Positions 38,459 through 49,143 of a stretch of DNA of 64,000 bases are shown in pieces. Each line of letters starts with the position of its first letter. The stretch's first letter is position 1. This stretch comes from Solirubrobacter sp963798325. GTDB taxonomy: Bacteria; Actinomycetota; Thermoleophilia; Solirubrobacterales; Solirubrobacteraceae. The notes under the pieces were generated by a model. The model saw only the letters and a list, made by a program, of their open reading frames with translations, made no database searches and was not told the origin of the DNA. Both the position numbers and the translations under genes were made by a program. The stretch is taken from the NCBI GenBank assembly GCA_963798325.1, contig CAWCSS010000007.1, positions 15,646 to 79,645 on the forward strand, written 5' to 3'.

Positions 38459-39550
38459 GTGCTGCAACTCGACACCCACCCCCACGCGAAGGCCGTCCTC
38501 GGCGCCGCGCTGAGCGACGCACCGGCCCACGCGTACCTCCTGCACGGCCCCGCCGGCAGCGGCAAGCGCCAGACGGCGCGGGACTTCGCCGCCGAGCTGC
38601 TCGCGAGAAACGCGCGAGATCCTGAGAACGCGAAGACGAGGGCCCAGCACGGCACCCACCCGGACCTGACGTGGGTCACGCCATCCGGCGCCCACGAGAT
38701 GCTGAGGCGAGACGTCGACGAGACCGTCGTCGCCGCCTCGGCGCACACGCCGTTCGAGGCCTCGTTCCGGGTCTTCGTGCTCGAGCGCGTGGACGTGATG
38801 AACGACGAGGCGGCCAACGCGCTGCTCAAGACGCTCGAGGAGCCGCCCTCCTACGTCGTGCTGCTGCTGATCACCAACCGCCTGACGCAGGTGCTGCCGA
38901 CGATCGCCAGCCGCTGCCAGCTGGTGCGCTTCGACCCGCCGACCACCGAGCAGCTCGCGCAGCGGCTCGCGAACAGCGGCATCCCCGAGTCGACCGCCGA
39001 CGCGGCGGCGCGGCTGAGCCTCGGCGACGGCGAGAAGGCCGAGCAGCTCGCCAAGCCTGAGGGCCTGCAGCTCAGGAGCGCCGCCGAGCAGTTCGCCCGC
39101 GCGCCCCTGCACAGGCAGGCCGGCAAGAAGCCGTGGAAGGCGATCCTCGACCGCTCCCGCGCGCAGGGCGCCGCGGCCAAGGAAGAGATCGAGAGGCAGC
39201 TCCAGGAGGAGCTCCAGTTCCTGCCCAAGAAGGAGCACAAGCGCCGTGAGACGGAGTTCACCGAGCGGGCGCGCAGAGCGGAGCGGCGCGCGGCGACGAA
39301 GGCGCTCGACCACTCGCTCCAGCTCGCCGGCCTGTGGTACCGCGACCTGGCGACGATCGAGGCGGGCGCTCCCGAGCTGGTGTTCCACAGCGACCGTCGG
39401 GACCAGCTCGAAGAGGACGCGGGCGCCCACAACCTTCGCCGGGCGCAGGAGCTGATCGACGACACCCGCACCCGCCTGGTCCTCAACGTCAACGAAGAGC
39501 TGGCGTGTGAGGCGTTGGCGTACCGGTTGGAGGAGGCCCTCGCCGGGTAG
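38459..39550 (+). CDS. holB: DNA polymerase III delta' subunit
   Basis: A 363-residue AAA+ clamp-loader subunit. LLHGPAGSGKRQTARDFA holds a Walker A-like loop near 35, FVLERVDVMNDEAANALLKT is the Walker B/sensor region and EEPPSYVVLLLITN then SRCQLVRFDPP follow as in delta'. The zinc-binding cysteines of gamma/tau are absent and the C-terminal 150 residues are basic and coiled-coil-like. GTG 38459 follows a TAGGAT hexamer (38443-38448) by ten bases. The formate dehydrogenase alpha gene begins ten bases downstream, possibly on the same transcript. Confidence 0.85.
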   Translation: MLQLDTHPHAKAVLGAALSDAPAHAYLLHGPAGSGKRQTARDFAAELLARNARDPENAKTRAQHGTHPDLTWVTPSGAHEMLRRDVDETVVAASAHTPFEASFRVFVLERVDVMNDEAANALLKTLEEPPSYVVLLLITNRLTQVLPTIASRCQLVRFDPPTTEQLAQRLANSGIPESTADAAARLSLGDGEKAEQLAKPEGLQLRSAAEQFARAPLHRQAGKKPWKAILDRSRAQGAAAKEEIERQLQEELQFLPKKEHKRRETEFTERARRAERRAATKALDHSLQLAGLWYRDLATIEAGAPELVFHSDRRDQLEEDAGAHNLRRAQELIDDTRTRLVLNVNEELACEALAYRLEEALAG

Positions 39551-39559
39551 GGCGCCACC

Positions 39560-42500
39560 GTGACCGAGCCCGCCTGGCGGAAGCTCCGCAGAGCACCTCT
39601 CGTCGGGAAGGCGGCGGATTGGGGCATGGGCCCGCACGCCGTCTCGAAGCAGACCCGGAACGTCGGCGCGCGCACCGAGGGCCTGAAGGTCACCGAGTCC
39701 GTCTGCCCGTACTGCGCGGTCGGTTGTGGCCAGGTGGTCTACACCAAGGGCCAGAAGCTGATCGACATCGAAGGCAACCCGCGCTCGCCGATCAACCAGG
39801 GCACGCTCTGCCCGAAGGGCTCGGCGAGCAGGCAGCTCGTCCAATCGCCAGGGCGCCTGACCAAAGTCAAGTACCGCCGCGCCGGCGGCACCGACTGGGA
39901 AGAGCTCGACCTCGACACGGCGATGGAGATGATCGCCGAGCGCGTGATTCAAGCGCGGGAGAACGGCTGGCAGGACGTCAACCACGAAGGCTGGCGGGTG
40001 GATCGCACGCTCGGCTTCGCCCACCTCGGCGGCGCGACGCTCGACAACGAGGAGAACTATCTCCTCAAGAAGGCCTACACGGCCATGGGCGCGATCCAGG
40101 TCGAGAACCAGGCGCGCATATGACACTCCTCCACCGTCCCCGGTCTGGGGACCTCGTTCGGGCGCGGCGGCGCCACCACGACCCTGCAGGACCTCCAGCA
40201 CGCTGACTGCGTTCTGGATTCAGGGCTCGTCGATGGCCGAGGCGCACCCGGTCGGGTTCCGCTGGGTGATGAAGGCGAAGGAGCGCGGGGCGAAGGTCAT
40301 CCACGTCGACCCGCGCTTCAGCCGCACGAGCGCGATGGCCGACCTGCACGTGCCGATCCGCGCCGGCAGCGACATCGCGTTCGTCGGCGGGCTGATCCGC
40401 CACGTGCTCGAGACCGAGTCCTACTTCAAGGAGTACGTCCTCCACTACACGAACGCCGCGACGCTGGTGAGCGAGGACTTCGAGGACACCGAGGACCTCG
40501 GCGGGCTCTTCAGCGGGTTCGACCCCGAGCACGGCGTCTACGACCCGGAGACGTGGAGGTACGAGGGTGGGGAGGTCGCCGCCGCCGCGGGCAAGCGCGA
40601 GCACACGACCCAGTCCTTTGAGTCCAAGACCGGCGCGGGCATGATGACCGGCGAGGTCAAGACCGACCCGACGCTCCAGCATCCACGGTGCGTCATCAAC
40701 GTCCTCAGGCGCCACTTCGCCCGCTACACGCCGGAGATGGTCGAGCGCATCACCGGCGTCGACGAAGCGACCCAGCGCGAAGTCGCCGAGCTGCTGATCG
40801 CCAACTCCGGCCGCGAGCGCACCACCGCGCTGTGTTACGCCGTCGGCTGGACCCAGCACACGGCCGGCACGCAGATGATCCGCGCGGGCTCGATCCTGCA
40901 ACTGCTGCTGGGCAACATCGGGCGCCCCGGCGGCGGCGTGCTGGCGCTCCGCGGCCACGCGACGATCCAGGGCAGCACCGACATCCCCACGCTCTACGAC
41001 CTGCTGCCGGGCTACCTGAACATGCCGCACGCCCGCCACGGCGAGCTGGACCTCGAGACCTACGTCGACACCGGCGGCGCGGACAAGGGCTGGTGGGCGA
41101 ACTTCGACAAGTACATCGTCAGCCTCCTGAAGGCCTGGTTCGGCGACGCCGCCACCAAGGACAACGACTACGGCTTCGAGCACCTGCCGAAGATCAGCGG
41201 CAACCACAGCCACTTCCCGACGATGCTGCGCGCGCTCGACGGCGGGCTCGACGGCATTCTGCTGATGGGCCAGAACCCGGCCGTCGGCTCGATGCACGCC
41301 GGCCTGATGCGGCGTGCGCTGGCGAGCATGAAATGGGTGGTCGTCAGGGACCTTGTCGAAATCGAGTCGGCGACGTTCTGGCGCGATTCGCCCGAGGTGC
41401 GCAGCGGCGAGCTGAAGACCGAGGACATCCAGACCGAGGTCTTCCTGATGCCCGCCGCGAGCCACATCGAGAAGGAGGGCTCGTTCACGCAGACGCAGCG
41501 GCTGGTGCAGTGGCGCGACAAGGCGCTCGACCCGCCGGAGGACGCCCGCAGCGACCTGTGGTTCATCTACCACCTGTTCAAGCGCGTCCAGGAGCACTAC
41601 GCGGACAGCGACCGCAAACGCGACTGGCCGATCCAGAACCTGACCTGGGACTACGGCGAGGACGAGCCCGATGCCGAGCAGGTGCTCAGGGAGATCAGCG
41701 GCTACGAGACCGCCACCGGCAAGCCGGTCAACGGCTTCGCCGAGCTCGAGAACGACGGTTCGACCGCCAGCGGCTGCTGGATCTACTCCGGCGTCTACGC
41801 CGACGGCATCAACCAGGCACAGCGCCGCGACCCCGGCGACATCGACGATCCCGAGGGCGGCTGGGTCTCGCCGCAGTGGGGCTGGGCGTGGCCGGACAAC
41901 CGCCGCCTGCTCTACTCGCGCGCCTCCGCCGACCCCGAGGGCAAGCCCTGGTCGGAGCGCAAGAAGTACGTCTGGTGGGACGAGGACGCGAAGCGGTGGA
42001 CCGGGTACGACGTGCCGGACTTCCCGGTGGACAAGGCACCTGACTATCGCGGGCACCCCGATTCGCGGGGGATGGACGCGATCGACGGCGACGACCCGTT
42101 CATCATGATGGCCGACGGTCACGCGTGGCTGTACGCACCGTCAGGCCTGCTCGACGGGCCGGTGCCGACGCATTACGAGCCGCTGGAGTCGCCGCTCGAG
42201 AACCCGCTCTACCCCGACATCCACGCCAACCCCGCGGCGCTGAGGTGGAACCGCGCCGACAACCCGTACGCCGAGCCCGGCGACCCGCGCTACCCGTGCG
42301 TGGCCACGACGTTCCGGCTCACCGAGCACCACACCGCGGGCGGCATGTCGCGCTGGGTCCCGTGGCTGGACGAGCTGCAGCCCGAGGCGTTCGCCGAGAT
42401 CGATCCGGACCTGGCGAGCGCCCGCGGCATCGAGGACGGCGACTGGATGACGATCGTCTCACCGCGCGCCGAGATCTCCGTCCGCGCGCGCGTCACCGAT

Positions 42501-42764
42501 CGCCTGCGCCCGCTGAGGATCGATCGTGCCATCGTCCACCAGATCGCACTGCCCTGGCACTGGGGCTTCGGCGGTCCCGACCCCGGCCACGCGGCCAACG
42601 ACCTGACCATGCTCAGCGGCGATCCCAACTCGAGCATCCACGAGTCCAAGGCCTTCGTGTGCGACGTGCGCGCCGGGCGGACGACGAAGGACACCACCAA
42701 GCTCGCCGGCGTGCGCGACACGCCGCCCGGCGTCGCTCCGAACAAGGACCACCCGGCGGAATGA
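39560..42764 (+). CDS. fdnG: Formate dehydrogenase alpha subunit with in-frame TGA (selenocysteine), plus one frameshift
   Basis: The gene encodes a roughly 1,065-residue FDH-N/O-type molybdenum subunit. ESVCPYCAVGCGQVVY holds the [4Fe-4S] cysteines. The reading frame meets TGA at 40121 (codon 188) between NQARI and HSSTVPGLGTSFGRG; FDH-N alpha has selenocysteine exactly there. A hairpin 18 nt later looks like a SECIS element. A separate shift near 40214 (one extra G) must be removed to pass from HADCVL to IQGSSMAEAHPVGF; after that the frame is open to 42764. No Tat signal is evident at the N-terminus, so the enzyme may face the cytoplasm. It is followed by beta and NrfD subunits with ATGA overlaps. 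Confidence 0.88.
40121..40152 (+). promoter_or_regulatory. Selenocysteine TGA codon and SECIS-like hairpin
   Basis: TGA at 40121-40123 is followed by 18 bases, then the loop GGTCT (40142-40146). The loop is closed by GTCCCC (40136-40141) and GGGGAC (40147-40152), a six-base perfect stem. The loop sequence and the spacing equal those of the E. coli fdhF SECIS as I recall it. The bulged U seen in E. coli is not obvious. SelB and tRNA-Sec genes are not in the window. Confidence 0.8.
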
Positions 42765-43534
42765 GCGAGCTCTCGATCATCCAGCCCGGCGCCACGCGCA
42801 AGGGCTTCTTCACCGACACGTCGGTGTGCATCGGCTGCAAGGCGTGCGAGGTGGCCTGCAAGCAGTGGAACGACCTGCCCAGCGACGGCGGCGAGTTCCG
42901 CAAGGGCGGCTCCTACGACAACACCGGCCAGCTCGCCGCCAACACCTGGCGCCACGTGCGCTTCGTCGACACCGACGGCGGCTGGAACTTCATGTCGGAC
43001 GTGTGCAAGCACTGCACCCACGCGGGCTGCATGGACGCCTGCCCGACCGGCGCGCTGATCCGCACCGAGTTCGAGACCGTGATCGTCCAGCCCGACATCT
43101 GCAACGGCTGCGGCTACTGCATCCCGTCGTGCCCGTTCGGCGTCATCGGCCGCGACCACGACGACGGCCGCGCCGCCAAGTGCACGCTGTGTTACGACCG
43201 GCTCGAGGACGGGCTGGAGCCCGCGTGCGCGAAGGCGTGCCCGACGGACTCGATCCAGTTCGGCGACTTCGATGATCTCGTCGAGCTGGCCGAGCGGCGC
43301 GTGGCGACGCTGCACGAGCGCGGCGTCGAGGACGCCTACCTCTACGGGCAGGACCAGGCGGGCGGGCTCGGTGCCTTCTTCCTGCTCACCGAGCCACCCG
43401 AGCGCTACGGCCTGCCGGCGCACGCCGAGTCGCCGATCCAGGAGAACGTCGTCCCCGCGACGCTCGCCGCGGTCGGTGCCGGGCTGCTGGCCGCCGCCGG
43501 CGTGGCGGCCGCGTTCCTGGCGGCGAAGCGATGA
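42761..43534 (+). CDS. Formate dehydrogenase iron-sulfur (beta) subunit
   Basis: A 257-residue ferredoxin-like subunit with four [4Fe-4S] motifs: SVCIGCKACEVACKQW, VCKHCTHAGCMDACPTGA, ICNGCGYCIPSCPFGV and CTLCYDRLEDG with ACAKACPTDS. The C-terminus has a membrane-spanning segment (LAAVGAGLLAAAGVAAAFLA), as in FdnH, that should anchor it beside the NrfD subunit. It relays electrons from the alpha subunit to the membrane. It overlaps both neighbours by ATGA. Confidence 0.92.
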   Translation: MSELSIIQPGATRKGFFTDTSVCIGCKACEVACKQWNDLPSDGGEFRKGGSYDNTGQLAANTWRHVRFVDTDGGWNFMSDVCKHCTHAGCMDACPTGALIRTEFETVIVQPDICNGCGYCIPSCPFGVIGRDHDDGRAAKCTLCYDRLEDGLEPACAKACPTDSIQFGDFDDLVELAERRVATLHERGVEDAYLYGQDQAGGLGAFFLLTEPPERYGLPAHAESPIQENVVPATLAAVGAGLLAAAGVAAAFLAAKR

Positions 43535-44523
43535 GGGACATGACGCCCGCCACGGGTCACGGCGCCTCTCCGGACTTCGGCGAGAAGACCGGGGAGCCGG
43601 TCGCGCTGCACCGCGAGGACGACGCACAGCGGTCGTTCCTCTACGACGAGGGCTACGCGGGCGAGGCACGCGCGAAGGGCGAGATGCCGCCGCTGGACGG
43701 CGTGGCGCCGGGCATGCTCAAGCCGCCGGTGTGGACGTGGGAGGTGCCGCTGTACTTCTGGTTCGGCGGGATCGCGTCCGGCGCGGCGTTCGTGGCGCTG
43801 GCGTGTGACCTGAGCGCCGATCACGAGAGCGCCAAGCGCGCGCGGCTGGTCTCGCTCGCCGCGCTCGCCCCGTGCCCGCCGCTGCTGGTGATGGACCTCG
43901 GCCGGCCGGAGCGCTTCCTGCACATGCTCCGGGTCTTCAAGACCCGCTCGCCGATGTCGATGGGCGCGTGGGCGCTGACGATCTTCGGGAACGTCGGCGC
44001 GGGAGCGGTCGCCGCGGATCTGCTCAAGCGGCCAAGGCTGGCTCGCTCGCTCGGCGCGGCCAACGTGCTCGTCGGCGGCTACCTCGGCTCCTACACCGGC
44101 GTCCTGCTGGCCTCCACCGCCGTCCCGGTGTGGGCACGCTCGCGCAGCTTCCTCGGCCCGATCTTCGTCGCGACCGCGACGGCCACCGGAGCCGCCGCCG
44201 TGCGGCTCGCATGCGTCGACGCGCCGGACAGCACGCGCAGGGCGCTCGGTCACGTCCAGGCGGGCGCGATGGCCGCCGAGCTCATCCTCTCCGAGATCAA
44301 CGAGAAGCGTCTCGGCCGCCACGACGCGCACGGCAGGACGATGAAGCGCGCGAAGTGGCTCACGCGCATCGGCCTGGCCGCGCAGGCGTCGCGCCGCACC
44401 GGGCCGCTGCCGTCGTTGCTCTACCTCACCGCCGGCGCGATGTTCCGCTACGCCTGGGTCGAAGCCGGGGTCCGCTCGGCCCGCGACGACCAGTCCGTGG
44501 CCGAGATGGCCCGCTCGCGGTAA
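43531..44523 (+). CDS. NrfD/PsrC-type membrane subunit of the formate dehydrogenase
   Basis: A 330-residue protein with about 70 soluble residues followed by eight or so hydrophobic helices. WTWEVPLYFWFGGIASGAAF and LVMDLGRPERFLHMLRVFK are characteristic of NrfD/PsrC quinone-reactive subunits; PMSMGAWALTIFG and LGSYTGVLLAS are further helices of the family. It takes the place of the cytochrome b FdnI and carries no heme ligands that I can see. It probably reduces menaquinone. It overlaps the beta subunit gene by ATGA. Confidence 0.86.
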   Translation: MRDMTPATGHGASPDFGEKTGEPVALHREDDAQRSFLYDEGYAGEARAKGEMPPLDGVAPGMLKPPVWTWEVPLYFWFGGIASGAAFVALACDLSADHESAKRARLVSLAALAPCPPLLVMDLGRPERFLHMLRVFKTRSPMSMGAWALTIFGNVGAGAVAADLLKRPRLARSLGAANVLVGGYLGSYTGVLLASTAVPVWARSRSFLGPIFVATATATGAAAVRLACVDAPDSTRRALGHVQAGAMAAELILSEINEKRLGRHDAHGRTMKRAKWLTRIGLAAQASRRTGPLPSLLYLTAGAMFRYAWVEAGVRSARDDQSVAEMARSR

Positions 44524-44555
44524 ACAACTCAGCCGATCGGCCGATTCACTCGGTC

Positions 44556-45762
44556 ATGCGTATGAGCGAATTCCGGCGCGCGGGGCACACGCCTTCGCTG
44601 GTCGCCGCCCTTCTTCACTTCGATGTGTCCTTCGCCATCTGGGTGATCCTGGGTGCTCTCGGCGCCTACATCGCCGAGGATCTGGGGCTCACGCGCCGCC
44701 GAGAAGGGCGTGCTGGTCGCGATCCCGCTGCTGAGCGCCGCGGTCTGCCGCGTCACCTTCGGCGATCCTCGCCGACCGCTTCGGCCCGCGCCGGATCGGC
44801 ACCATCAGCATGAGCATCGCCCTGCTGCCGCTGCTGTGGGGCTGGCTCGGCGGCACGACGCATGAACCAGATGCTCGGCGTCGGCGTGCTGCTCGGCGTC
44901 GCCGGTGCCTCGTTCGCCATCTCGCTGCCGCTGGCGAGCCGCTGGTACCCGCCGCGGCACCAGGGCCTCGCCATGGGCATCGCGGGCGCCGGCAACTCCG
45001 GCACCGTGGCCTGCGCGCTGATCGCGCCGCGCCTGGCCGAGCACGTCGGCTGGCACGCACGTCATGGGCTTGGCGATCATCCCCGCGCTGCTGGTCCTGG
45101 TCGCGTTCCGGCTGCTCGCGAAGGAGCCGCCCGCGCCCGCTCAGCGCCTGACGGTCAACGCGTTCCTCGAGATGCTCGGCGAGGGCGACACGTGGAAGCT
45201 GTGCGGCCTCTACGCCGTGACCTTCGGCGGCTTCGTCGGCCTCTCGTCCTTCCTGCCGATCTTCTTCCACGACCAGTACGGGCTGACCAAGGTCGACGCG
45301 GCGTCGCTGGCGGCGATCGGCGGCGCCGCGGGCTCGTTCGTGCGTCCCTTCGGCGGTCACCTCGCCGACCGCTTCGGCGGCACCCGCGTGCTGACCATCG
45401 TCTACGGCGTCGCCGCGCCGCTGCTGCTGTTCCTCTCGAGCATCCCGTCGCTGACGCTGGCCGCGATCGGCTTCCCGCTGGTCATGGGCACGCTCGGGCT
45501 GGGCAACGGTGCGACCTTCCAGCTCGTCGGCCTGCGCTTCCGCTCGCGGATCGCGGTCGTGACCGGGCTCGTCGGCGCCGCCGGCGGCCTCGGCGGGTTC
45601 CTGCTGCCGATCGCGCTGGGCTCGCTGCATGACCGCTTCAACGGCTACGGCGCCGGCCTGACGATCGCGGCGTTCGTGGTCGCGGTCGCGTTCGTCGGCG
45701 TCGCCGTGCTCCGCGTCGCGTGGCGCCGCGGCTGGGGCTCCGCCGCCGAGGCTCCTGTGTGA
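44556..45762 (+). CDS. narK: NarK-type nitrate/nitrite MFS transporter, with four frameshifts
   Basis: The four frames join into one approximately 400-residue NNP-family permease: FDVSFAIWVILGALGAYI, AAEKGVLVAIPLLSAAV, FGILADRFGPRRIGTISM, GVAGASFAISLPLASRWYPP, GIAGAGNSGTVACALIAPRL and FGGFVGLSSFLPIFFHDQYG. The nitrate-signature GAGNSG is present. Single extra bases near 44695, 44763, 44863 and 45055 explain the breaks. Each flank is well conserved, so sequence error is more likely than decay. Its stop overlaps the GTG of the nitrate reductase gene. It should import nitrate for that enzyme. Confidence 0.82.
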
Positions 45763-48700
45763 TCAAGACCGGGTGCCCATATTGCGGCGTCGGCTGCGGG
45801 CTGGTCGCGGAGGTGCGCGACGGGCGCCTGCATGCCGTGCGCGGCGATGCGGACCACCCGGTCAACCAGGGACTGACCTGCCGCAAGCCGCTGGCGTTGC
45901 CGGAGGCCGTGGGCGCGTCGGATCGGGCGCTGAAGCCGCTCGTCCGCAACGCCCAGACGGCCGCTTCCGCGAGGCGTCGTGGAGTGACGCGCTGGGCGAG
46001 GTCGCCTCACGCCTGCAGGCGATCCGCGCCGAGCACGGCCCGGGCTCGATCGCCTTCTACATCTCCGGCCAGCTGCTGACCGAGGACTACTACGCGGTCA
46101 ACAAGCTGGCCAAGGGCTTTCTCGGGACCAACAACGTCGACTCCAACTCGCGGCTGTGCATGTCCTCGGCCGTCGCCGCCTACGACGCGACGTTCGGCTC
46201 CGACGGCCCGCCGCCCGCCTACGCGGATCTGGAGCTGACCGACTGCATCCTGCTGCTGGGCTCGAACGCCGCGTCCAACCACCCGATCCTGTGGGGCCGC
46301 ATCCGCGCGGCGCAGGAGCGGGGCGCGACGCTGATCGTCGTCGACCCGCGGCGCACCGACACCGCGGCGGCGGCCGACATCCATCTGCAGATCCGGCCGG
46401 GCACCGACCTCGCGCTGCTCAACGCGCTGATCGCCGGCCACGAGCTCGCGGGTGACTGGACGCCGGAGAAGGCAGCGCTCGAGTGCGGCGTGCCCGCGGT
46501 CGCGATCGAGCGCGCCGCCGCGCGGTTCGCGCACGGCGACTCGATGGCGCTGTGGTCGATGGGCGCCAACCAGTCCGTCGAGGGCGTGGCGATCAACCGC
46601 GCGCTGCTGAACCTGTGCGTGATCACCGGCCAGATCGGCCGCCCCGGCACCGGGCCGCTGTCGCTGACCGGCCAGCCGAACGCGATGGGCGGGCGCGAGA
46701 CGGGCGGGCTCGCGCACCTGCTCCCGGGCTACCGCAAGATCGTCCGCGAGGACCACCGCGCCGAGGTCGAGGCCGCGTGGGGGCTCGCGTCCGGCTCGAT
46801 CGATCCTCGCCCGGGCCTTCCCGCGACCGACCTCTTCGACGCGCTCGAGGACGGCCGCGTGAAGGCCGTCTGGATCGTCGGCACGAACCCGGCGGTGTCG
46901 TTCCCGGACGCCGAGCGGGTGCGCGCGGCGTTGCGCAACGCCGAGCTCGTGATCGCGCAAGACGCCGTACCACCCCACCGAGACGACCGCGCTCGCGCAC
47001 ATCGTCCTGCCCGCCGCGCAGTGGCCGGAGAAGGCGGGAACGATGGTCAACTCCGAGCGCCGGATCTCGCTCATGCGCGCCGCCGTCAAGCCTCCCGGCG
47101 AGGCCCGGGCGGACTGGCGGATCTTCGCCGGCGCGGCCGCGCGGATGGGCTTCCACGGCTTCGACTGGGCGGACGCCGCCGAGGTCTACGACGAGTTCGC
47201 GGCGCTCACCGCGGGGCGTCCGTGCGACCAGTCCGGCGTGTCCCATGCGCGACTGGAGCACGGCACGTTGCAGTGGCCGGTTCGCGGCGCGGATCACCCA
47301 GGCACCGAGCGGCTCTACACCGACGGCCGGTACTTCACCGAGACCGGTGAGCCCGTCCTGAAGCCGGCACTCGCCCGGCCACGTCGCCGACCCGCCCGAC
47401 GCGGAGCTTCCCGCTGGTCCTGAACACCGGCCGGATCGCCTCGCAGTGGCACACGATGACCCGCACCGGCAAGTCGGCGGAGCTCCTCGCGAGCGAGCCC
47501 GAGCCGTTCCTCGAGGTGCACCCGGACGATGCGCGCCGGTACTGGCTGCAAGAGACCGCGCGCGGGTGGTCTCCCGGCGCGGAGCGGTCACGCTGAGGGT
47601 CCGCGTCACCGACGCCGTGCGCCCGGGAACGGTCTTCGCGCCCTTCCACTGGGGCGCGCTGCACGCACCCGCGGGGCCGGCGGCGTCAACGACCTGACGC
47701 ATCGCTTCACGGATCCGACCTCCCGCCAGCCCGGGCTGAAGGCGACCGCCGTGCGCCTCGAACCGGTGCTGCGAGCGCCGCCGCAGGCGCCACCGCCACC
47801 TGCTCATCGTCGGCGCCGGCCCGTCCGGCGTCGACCGTCGCCGAGACCGCGCTGGAGCACGGCGACTGGCAGATCACGCTGGCCAACGACGAGCCCGAGG
47901 TGCCCGTATGACCGCGTCGGGCTCACCGACCATCTCGCCGGCCACCGCGAGGCGACCGACCTGCCGCTGCACCCCAAGCGCTGGTATCGCGAGCACGGCA
48001 TCGCGTTCTGCGACGCGATCGTCGACGTCGACACCGAGCGCCGCATCGCCACCACCGCCTCCGGCACCCAGCTGTCCTACGACGCGCTCGTCCTGGCCAC
48101 CGGCTCGCGCGCGTTCATCCCGCCGATCGACGGGCATCGAGCGCGCCACCGCGTTCCGCACCCGCCACGACGTGCGCACGATCCGCGGCCGCGCCCACGG
48201 CGCCCGCCGCGCGGTCGTCATCGGCGGCGGGCTGCTCGGGCTCGAGGCCGCTCGCGCGGTCGCCAACCGCGGCATCGAGGTGACCGTCGTGCACCTCGCG
48301 TCGACGGCTGATGGAGCGCCAGCTCGACGCCACCGCCGCGCGGATGCTCGAGCGCGCGTGGTCGACTTCGACGTCCTCTGCGAGCGCATGACCACCGCGA
48401 TCCACGACGATCGCGTCGAGCTCCACGACGGCACGGTGCTCGACGCCGACCTCGTCATCGTCGCCGCCGGCGTCGTGCCGGAGGTCTCGCTCGCTCGCCG
48501 GATCGGCCTGGAGGTCGATCGCGGCGTGCTCGTCGACGACTGCATGCGCACGAACATCCCCGGCGTCTGGGCGGTCGGCGAGTGCGCCGAGCACCGCGGC
48601 GTGACCGTCGGCCTGGTCGCTCCCGCGCGCGAGATGGCCCGCGTCGCCGGCGCCGACATTGCGGCGCGCCCGGCGCCTACCTGCCCGGCCCGGTGTCGAC

Positions 48701-49143
48701 CAGGCTCAAGGTCGCGGGCGTCGATCTCTTCGTGTCCGGCGAGCTGGAGGGCGCCGACGAGGTGATCGCGCTCGACACCCGCGCGGGCTACTACCGGCGT
48801 GAGGTGTATCGACGGCGAGCAGGCTCGTGGGCGCGGATCGTGCTCGGCGAGCCGCCCGCCGAGGTCACGTCCGATCCGATCGTGTGTGCCTGCAACGGGG
48901 TCTCGCGCTCCGCGATCCAGGCGTGTTCGTCACTCGAACAGGTGCGTACGCGAGACGAGGGCCACGACCGGCTGCGGCGGCTGCGCGCCGAAGGTGCAAG
49001 CGCTACTGGCCGAGACGGCCGAGGTCGGGTTCCAGGCCGTACAGCTCGAAGGCCAGAAAGCGATTGAAGTGGTCATGCGTGGGCCCGTGGAAGTCCGCCG
49101 AGCCGGTGGTCAGCAGGCCGCGCTCGCGCGCGGCGGCGTGTAG
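45759..49143 (+). CDS. Assimilatory-type nitrate reductase fused to FAD and BFD-type modules, with many frameshifts
   Basis: The Mo module begins KTGCPYCGVGCGLVAEV ([4Fe-4S]) and has the nitrate reductase Cys ligand in NSRLCMSSAVAAYDATF, LLLGSNAASNHPILWGR and NTGRIASQWHTMTRTGKS. At about 47790 it runs without stop into an NAD(P)H/FAD oxidoreductase module (HLLIVGAGPSG, VVIGGGLLGLEAARAVAN, VWAVGECAEH), then a BFD-like [2Fe-2S] domain (VCACNGVSRSAIQ, GCGGCAPKVQALLAE). It should reduce nitrate to nitrite with its own flavin electron input. At least a dozen single-base shifts occur, for example near 45953, 46966, 47412, 47830, 47908 and 48136. The exact end is uncertain. GTG 45759 overlaps the narK stop. 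Confidence 0.75.

Noticed and set aside
40121..40123. TGA as an ordinary stop or nonsense mutation splitting the alpha subunit
   Set aside because: Position equals the Sec site of FDH-N, flanking residues are conserved and an SECIS-like hairpin follows at the expected distance.
40065..42122. 685-codon minus-strand open frame opposite formate dehydrogenase
   Set aside because: Shadow of the selenocysteine formate dehydrogenase; no recognisable domain.
44556..49143. Programmed frameshifting in narK and nitrate reductase
   Set aside because: Too many sites, no common slippery heptamer and no stimulatory structures; single extra G/C bases fit sequence error.
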